Shown here: one piece after another, positions 5,152 to 7,015 of the stretch | Layout: the number at the start of each line of letters is the position of its first letter | How positions within the stretch are numbered: the stretch's first letter is position 1 | Assembly: GCA_964604675.1 (NCBI GenBank) | Contig: CAZSAT010000221.1 | Span: 1 to 7,015 of the forward strand | Direction of reading: 5' to 3' | Source: CAZSAT01 sp964604675 | Lineage (GTDB): Bacteria; Myxococcota_A; UBA796; CAJQPC01 | Length of the DNA: 7,015 bases | The notes under the pieces: generated by a model | What the model was told of the DNA's origin: nothing | Database searches by the model: none | What the model saw: only the letters and a program-made list of their open reading frames with translations | Made by a program: the position numbers and the translations under genes

Positions 5152-5364
5152 CTAAATCTTGTCGGTCATTTTTCCGGTTGTCACAATGGAATCAAAGTGA
5201 CTCTTAAAACGACCCAAGGTTTTTAGACTCAACCAGAGCCTTTCCCTGGTTTCAACATCGTGATCAGATGAGTGCTCCCAACTGATCAGGATTTCTTTTG
5301 CCAACAGATCCCATGCCTCGTTGATCATGGGGTCGGCTAAAATTCTTTTTGCAGCTTCAAGTCG
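5152..5364 (-). CDS. Small conserved portal-adjacent protein, C-terminal part
   Basis: About 70 residues are visible, starting RLEAAKRILADPMINEAW directly at the N gap and ending TGKMTDKI before TAG 5154-5152. The pattern 'R-x-x-A-x-x-(L/I)-L-x-(N/D)-P-x-(I/F)-x-E-A', a central W, 'D-x-E-x-R-E-(R/x)-L-W-L' and 'L-x-x-x-x-G-K-(M/L)' fits a small all-helical protein often encoded between portal and scaffold in podovirus-like phages, as I recall it, with unknown function. A continuous reading frame through the N run would make it the C-terminus of the portal, but I judge this to be an artefact. Its start codon is lost in the gap. The protein is complete at its C-terminus and about 80-100 residues would be usual. 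Confidence 0.75.
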   Translation of the reverse strand, partial: RLEAAKRILADPMINEAWDLLAKEILISWEHSSDHDVETRERLWLSLKTLGRFKSHFDSIVTTGKMTDKI

Positions 5365-5464
5365 NNNNNNNNNNNNNNNNNNNNNNNNNNNNNNNNNNNN
5401 NNNNNNNNNNNNNNNNNNNNNNNNNNNNNNNNNNNNNNNNNNNNNNNNNNNNNNNNNNNNNNNN
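5365..5464. other. Assembly gap of 100 N between portal and small gene
   Basis: The 100-base N placeholder has no reliable length. It hides the portal C-terminus and stop, and the start of the following small gene. The apparent open frame across it has no evidential value. Confidence 0.93.
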
Positions 5465-7015
5465 GCCAGCTCTTGGGCTTTGAGTTGTGCATCCACGCTT
5501 GCTTCCTGAGCATCGACCTGAATCTTTTGGGCTTTGATCTGAACATCAGCGGCTTTGATCTCCAGTTCCTTCTGTTTCATCTGCATCTCCATCTGAGCCA
5601 TCTGCTCCTGTGGGGATGGACCTTTCGGCGGCATCTTGCTGGGGTCGTTAAGGAACTGGCTTACGTCTTTGAAACCCATGTTCTTCACGAGTTGAGCGCC
5701 CATGTTGTAGAGGTTCTGCTCGTTGACAATAGACAAGCCGCCGGACATCGCCTGTGACGCAAACTGGATCATCTGAGACAGGTGCATCATCTGCTGGTCA
5801 CGGTTGCCGTGTCCTAACCCGACCTGGACCGCACAATCCATCTTGCTTCGCCACATCGAGGGGTCTACCGGAACCCACTCATTGCGTAACTGGATCACGG
5901 CCTCTTTGTCCTGATGCTTGTTGACCAGTTCGTAAATCATGTAAGCCATGTCCCGGACGCCGGTATCAGCGAACACTCGGGCGATCAACTCAACACGCTG
6001 CTGCGCTGCCGTCATTACCTGGGCAACCTGAGTCGCGGAAGTGTGTGAAGTGAGCGCGTCGGCGTCGAGTCCCTGGCTCATCTTTGTCATGCCGGAGCGT
6101 TCTTCCCGGATGCTGTCGATGTAACCCAGCATCTCGAAGGCGTAGGGCTGGAGCTGCGGGGTCGGTAACGGCTGCACTGCTCCTTGTGCCTTGACGCGCA
6201 CAATGCCGCCCGGTCTCGGGGATAAAATATCATCCAAATTCGCCATGCCCTCTTGGACCGCCATACGTCCCGCATTCTGGAGGTAGAAATTATCTAAAAG
6301 ATTCCGCAACAGAACGGTTTTTATTTTTTGAAGATCCATAACCTGGTCGGCAACAGACATCCCGAAGAACTTGTGTGCCATCGGAACCGGACAGAGAGTC
6401 GCGAACGGTGCTCGGTCTACCGCATCATTGGCGAGTACCTGGTTACCGCAAGTCAGAATACGACGCAGCTCGGATAAGCCACCTTCGACCTCGACGCGCA
6501 TATAACTCTCAAAGACCCAGACCTCGCGCAGAGCGCCCTCGCCTTCTTCGTAATCAAACGGCCAGCCCTGGGAGTTATCGAACTGGTGACGGGCGTTGCT
6601 CTCCTGGTTTATGTTGAAGTTCGCGAAGTCACTGCCGCCAATCAGCTCCTCGTCCACCTCGTAGCCTATTTCGCGGAGTTCCGCGAGAGTCATGCGGCTG
6701 CGGTGACAGACAAAACGCGCTTCGTCAGCGTTCTTGGCTTCGCGGGAAATCAGGAACTCTTCGGGGGCAATGTTGACGATCTTGACCTCGCCCCTTTTGA
6801 CCTGGCGCGTAATCACCACATCATGCAGGGTCGGGTTGCCAAGCTGCGCTCCTAGAACATCCTCGATGTCATCGGTCTCGGGTTCTGGGGCGTCTTCGCT
6901 TTTCTCACTGTGCTCCAGGACTTCGACCTCTTCGGGCCGGATCAGGTTCTCCAGCTCCGTGTCGGTGAGATCGTGGTACTCCTCGCGGTTCTTCTTTTCG
7001 GTTTCGTCCCAGAAG
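5465..7015 (-). CDS. Portal protein (P22/SU10-like podovirus type), partial at both ends
   Basis: The portal forms a twelve-subunit ring at one capsid vertex, the channel for DNA packaging by terminase and later ejection. The frame is open from the window edge (first full codon at 7014) to the N gap, about 516 codons. A GTG at 6819 is internal, because coding with good phage-like content continues upstream. Visible segments: acidic linker near 6960-6850; 'V-I-T-R-Q-x-K-R-G' with 'I-A-P-E-E-F-L-I-S-R-E-A' near 6819-6735; 'A-H-K-F-F-G-M-S-V-A-D-Q-V-M-D-L-Q' near 6385-6330; 'R-P-G-G-I-V-R-V-K' near 6215-6190; 'I-R-E-E-R-S-G-M-T' near 6110; 'Q-G-L-D-A-D-A-L' near 6070; and a Gln/Lys/Ala-rich coiled-coil tail at 5620-5465. 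These match podovirus portals of about 650-750 residues as I remember them, so perhaps 150-200 N-terminal residues lie beyond the window. Confidence 0.92.

Noticed and set aside
1..7015. tRNA genes, CRISPR arrays or insertion sequences
   Set aside because: I saw no cloverleaf, no regularly spaced direct repeats with unique spacers and no transposase-like frame or terminal inverted repeats.

Overview
This window is part of the structural (virion assembly) module of a tailed bacteriophage or prophage. Every gene that can be supported lies on the minus strand, so the transcription order runs from high to low coordinates. The order portal, small portal-adjacent protein, scaffold, major capsid protein, small connector-region proteins, head-tail adaptor, then beta-rich tail-proximal proteins is typical of podovirus-like phages. 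The capsid protein and adaptor resemble the SU10-type families as I recall them. Shine-Dalgarno sites, 1-8 nt gene overlaps and Rho-independent terminators point to a bacterial host, which cannot be named from this sequence. Two runs of exactly 100 N (3456-3555 and 5365-5464) are scaffold joins, so this is a draft, probably metagenomic, assembly.

Layout: 7015-5465, portal protein open at the window edge, with its C-terminus lost in the second N gap. 5364-5152, C-terminal part of a separate small conserved protein, which a naive reading frame fuses to the portal across the gap. 5134-5075, a cluster of three hairpins, the last a clear terminator. 5061-4021, scaffold protein. 3999-2581, major capsid protein gene. 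2558-2531, second terminator. Then come six short, tightly packed or overlapping genes: a lysine-rich 59-residue protein, a 108-residue conserved phage protein, a 94-residue beta-rich protein, a 208-residue adaptor, a 183-residue repeat protein and a 168-residue beta-rich protein. The first codons of a further tail-type gene follow at 35-1.

The main discovery is that the major capsid gene is in three exons, separated by two compact ORF-less group I self-splicing introns, 3843-3597 and 3053-2807, both exactly 247 nt. Both show P1 with a U.G wobble at the 5' splice site, P2, P3, P4/P5/P6 with the GCCAAG core, extra P7.1/P7.2 stems as in subgroup IA, P7, P8, a GCAA-capped P9, a P10 pairing with the 3' exon, and a terminal G. 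Removing them restores an uninterrupted capsid reading frame apart from the N gap. Ordinary gene calling would see only broken capsid fragments here.

How the parts work together: portal, scaffold and capsid protein build the procapsid; the adaptor joins portal to tail; the downstream beta-rich proteins are probably virion, tail or fibre components. The scaffold and capsid genes form a segment bounded by two terminators, and production of full-length capsid protein additionally depends on RNA splicing.
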